Assembly: GCF_016654015.1 (NCBI RefSeq)
Contig: NZ_JAEPWM010000006.1
Location: 124,001-188,000 of the forward strand
Reading direction: 5' to 3'
DNA length: 64,000 nt
From: Ramlibacter ginsenosidimutans
Lineage (GTDB): Bacteria; Pseudomonadota; Gammaproteobacteria; Burkholderiales; Burkholderiaceae_C
Shown: piece by piece, positions 62,389 to 64,000 of the stretch
How positions within the stretch are numbered: the stretch's first letter is position 1
Layout: each line of letters begins with the position of its first letter
The notes under the pieces: model-generated
The model's input: the letters and a program-made list of their open reading frames with translations, nothing else
Told to the model about the DNA's origin: nothing
The model's database searches: none
Translations under genes and position numbers: made by a program

Positions 62389-63828
62389 TCAGATGCCGGA
62401 AGCATAGGGCGCGAAGCCGCGCTGGTTCTCGTCGATCTGCAAGGTGCGGCCCAGCGGCGGGAAGGCGCGCTGCGCGCAGTCCGCGCGGTCGCACACCTTG
62501 CAGCCCGCCCCAATCGGCGTGGCCGCGTCCGGATCCACGAGGTTCAGGCCCTTCGCGTACACGAGGCGGTCGGCATAGCGTGCGTCGCAGCCCAGCGCCA
62601 CCGCGAAGATGCGCCGGGGCGCGCCATAGCCGCCGCGGCGGTGCTCCACCGTCCGCGCGATCCACAGGTAGGTCCGGCCGTCCGGCATGCGCGAGAGCTG
62701 CGTGAGGATGCTGCCCGGATGCGAGAAAGCCTCGTACACGTTCCACAGCGGGCAGGTGCCGCCGTGGCGCGAGAAGTGGAAGTCCGCCGTGGACTGCCGC
62801 TTGGAGACGTTGCCCGCCCGGTCGACGCGCACGAAGAAGAAGGGGATGCCGCGGCCGGGCGCATGGTGCATCGTCGACAGGCGATGGCCTATGGTCTCGA
62901 AGCTCACGCCGAAGCGGTCGCTGAGCAGCTCGATGTCGTAGCGCAGCGCCTCGGCTGCTTCCTGGAAGCGCCGGTTCGGCAGCACCAGCGCGCCGGCGAA
63001 GTGGTTGGCGAAACCCAGGCGCGCCAGGCTGCGCGCCTGCGAGGTCTTGAAGGCGTCGGCCGTGGTGAAGGAGTCGATCAGCGGGCCGGTTTCCAGGAAG
63101 GCGAGTTGCACGCCGAGCTGGAAGGCCTGCTGGCCCGGGTCCATGTCGGTCGCCAGCGAGATCGTGCGCGTCGCCGCGTCGTAGCTGCGCAGCGCGTGGT
63201 CGGAGGTGCGGTTGGCGGCCGTCTCGCGCACCGCGATGCCGTGCTGGCTGTGCAGGCGGTCGCGCAGGCGGGCCAGCAGTTCCGCGCCCCCGACCGTCGC
63301 GCCTTCCGTGACGGCTTCGTACAGCTCTTCGGCGCGCTCGTCCAGCATCGCCATGTGGTGGTGCCGCGCGTAGAAGAACTCGCGCACTTCCTCGTAAGGC
63401 TGCAAGGGCGGTCCGAGCTCGCCCGCCATGCGGTCGCCGTCGCTGCCGGCGGCGATGGACGAGAGCCGATCCTCGGCCGTGCGGGCGCGCTTGTGCAGGT
63501 GCAGCAGCACGCGGGACACCGACGGCAACTGCGACGCCACCATGCGCGCTTCGGTCTGCGGCACCGCCTCGGCCTCGCGCGCGTCCGAGAACACGGTCTG
63601 CAGCTCGCTCAGCCGCCGCGCGCCTTCGTCCTCGGAGAACAGTTGCAGGTCGATGCCGTGCGCGGCCTGCAGCCGCAGCAGCACGGGCACGGTCAAGGGG
63701 CGCTGGTCGTTCTCGATCTGGTTGAGGTAGCTCGGCGAGATCTTGAGCGACGCCGCCAGCGCGGCCTGCGTCAGTCCCTGCTGCTCGCGCAGCGTCTTGA
63801 GCCGGACCCCCATGAAAGCCTTGGTCAT
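62389..63828 (-). CDS. Short-chain fatty acyl transcriptional regulator (ScfR/RamB type)
   Basis: The 479-residue protein joins an N-terminal XRE helix-turn-helix (VRLKTLREQQGLTQAALAASLKISPSYLNQIENDQRP region) to a long C-terminal domain of the ScfR/RamB/PrpR kind that ends in a zinc/iron-type cysteine cluster (GCKVCDRADCAQRAFPPLGR). Family members sense acyl-CoA and control propionate or acetate metabolism. It is divergent from a methylmalonyl-CoA mutase gene. The start at 63828 gives the conserved KAFMGVRLK N-terminus. Confidence 0.9.
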   Translation of the reverse strand: MTKAFMGVRLKTLREQQGLTQAALAASLKISPSYLNQIENDQRPLTVPVLLRLQAAHGIDLQLFSEDEGARRLSELQTVFSDAREAEAVPQTEARMVASQLPSVSRVLLHLHKRARTAEDRLSSIAAGSDGDRMAGELGPPLQPYEEVREFFYARHHHMAMLDERAEELYEAVTEGATVGGAELLARLRDRLHSQHGIAVRETAANRTSDHALRSYDAATRTISLATDMDPGQQAFQLGVQLAFLETGPLIDSFTTADAFKTSQARSLARLGFANHFAGALVLPNRRFQEAAEALRYDIELLSDRFGVSFETIGHRLSTMHHAPGRGIPFFFVRVDRAGNVSKRQSTADFHFSRHGGTCPLWNVYEAFSHPGSILTQLSRMPDGRTYLWIARTVEHRRGGYGAPRRIFAVALGCDARYADRLVYAKGLNLVDPDAATPIGAGCKVCDRADCAQRAFPPLGRTLQIDENQRGFAPYASGI

Positions 63829-63920
63829 CTTCGCAAGCTTCGCAAATTCACAGCGCCGAAATGGCTCCGACTTCCAGTTTAGCCGTTGTCTTGGCGGCCT
63901 GCTTTTGCGAAGATTGCGAG
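63829..63920. promoter_or_regulatory. Divergent regulatory region with mirrored TTGCGAAG repeats
   Basis: CTTCGCAAGCTTCGCAAA at 63829-63846 is an inverted copy of TTTGCGAAGATTGCGAG at 63904-63920. Each holds two copies of a TTCGCAA-type half-site, similar to RamB sites (TTTGCAAA). They flank the divergent promoters of the regulator and of the mutase gene, overlapping each leader, so the regulator can probably control both. Confidence 0.65.
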
Positions 63921-63923
63921 GTT

Positions 63924-64000
63924 ATGAGTACACCGACCCAAGACACGCGCAGCGCGCCGGACCTGGACCCCTGGAAGAAGGCCGCGGCCAAGTCCGCGCC
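63924..64000 (+). CDS. Methylmalonyl-CoA mutase, N-terminal fragment
   Basis: The first 25 residues (MSTPTQDTRSAPDL, then DPWKKAAAKSA) end at the window edge. The WxKAAAKSAP stretch is typical of the N-terminus of the large methylmalonyl-CoA mutase subunit. That enzyme interconverts methylmalonyl-CoA and succinyl-CoA using B12. The divergent ScfR/RamB-type regulator supports the assignment, but the fragment is short. Confidence 0.7.
   Translation, partial: MSTPTQDTRSAPDLDPWKKAAAKSA

Noticed and set aside
1-64000. Insertion sequences, prophage genes, tRNA or rRNA genes
   Set aside because: No transposase, integrase or phage protein motif was seen, and no tRNA-like cloverleaf or rRNA stretch was recognised by eye.

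Overview
The window is high-GC DNA with dense, overlapping operons. Gene content and non-coding repeats suggest a Burkholderiales betaproteobacterium, probably Comamonadaceae (Variovorax or Ramlibacter-like); that placement is inference from gene families, not a search result. No rRNA, tRNA, CRISPR array, transposase or integrase was found.

Layout. (1) 1-3641: the 3' end of an acyl-CoA ligase, a Fic-domain protein with its own palindrome-bearing promoter, and a second acyl-CoA ligase. (2) 3774-8302, minus strand: a complete branched-chain-amino-acid-type ABC importer (livH-livM-livG-livF-binding protein). (3) 8638-13059: a MarR regulator divergent from a tightly overlapping operon of opine-dehydrogenase-like, 3-hydroxyacyl-CoA dehydrogenase, alpha/beta-hydrolase-fold and medium-chain dehydrogenase proteins. 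(4) 13248-36458: a large plus-strand catabolic locus with IorA/IorB-like 2-oxoacid oxidoreductase, two Rieske oxygenase alpha/beta pairs, two CoA ligases, a thiolase-fold protein with a DUF35 partner, a cyclase-family hydrolase, two separate SDRs, three paralogous binding proteins, an ABC importer with a fused LivM-LivG protein, and a thioesterase. (5) 36560-41520: a hybrid histidine kinase, then a TauD-type dioxygenase and a Bug binding protein divergent from an IclR regulator. (6) 41648-57037: an aryl-polyene-like lipid/pigment cluster. A flavin oxidoreductase/halogenase-like gene, an acyltransferase and a glycosyltransferase on the plus strand face a 13-gene minus-strand operon (ACP, membrane protein, AMP ligase, two dehydratases, acyltransferase, LolA-like, MMPL exporter, deacetylase, methyltransferase, ketosynthase, chain-length factor, ketoreductase). 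(7) 57060-64000: a PagL-like lipid A deacylase, a cupin, a LysR-CoA transferase-Bug-HMG-CoA lyase operon, an ScfR/RamB-type regulator, and the start of a methylmalonyl-CoA mutase.

How the parts fit. The MarR promoter region and the iorA promoter carry the same roughly 19-bp motif inside their -35/-10 spacers, so regions 3 and 4 probably form one regulon. In region 4 the thiolase-fold protein lacks the thiolase Cys and His and sits beside a DUF35 protein, as in Ltp2/ChsH2 retro-aldolases, and is followed by an isatin-hydrolase-type cyclase. With CoA ligases, Rieske oxygenases and IorAB this gives a plausible CoA-dependent route from indole-3-acetate through isatin and isatinate to anthranilate (an iad-like auxin locus). 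That route is a hypothesis.

Repeats. Several non-coding elements recur: a large palindrome (three copies) that sometimes supplies the stop codons of flanking genes, a 92-bp element after two of the three paralogous binding proteins, an inverted GACGCAGA-rich repeat, and a 63-nt mini-cistron found three times exactly at gene junctions, where its ATGA start and GTGA end fuse to the neighbouring reading frames.
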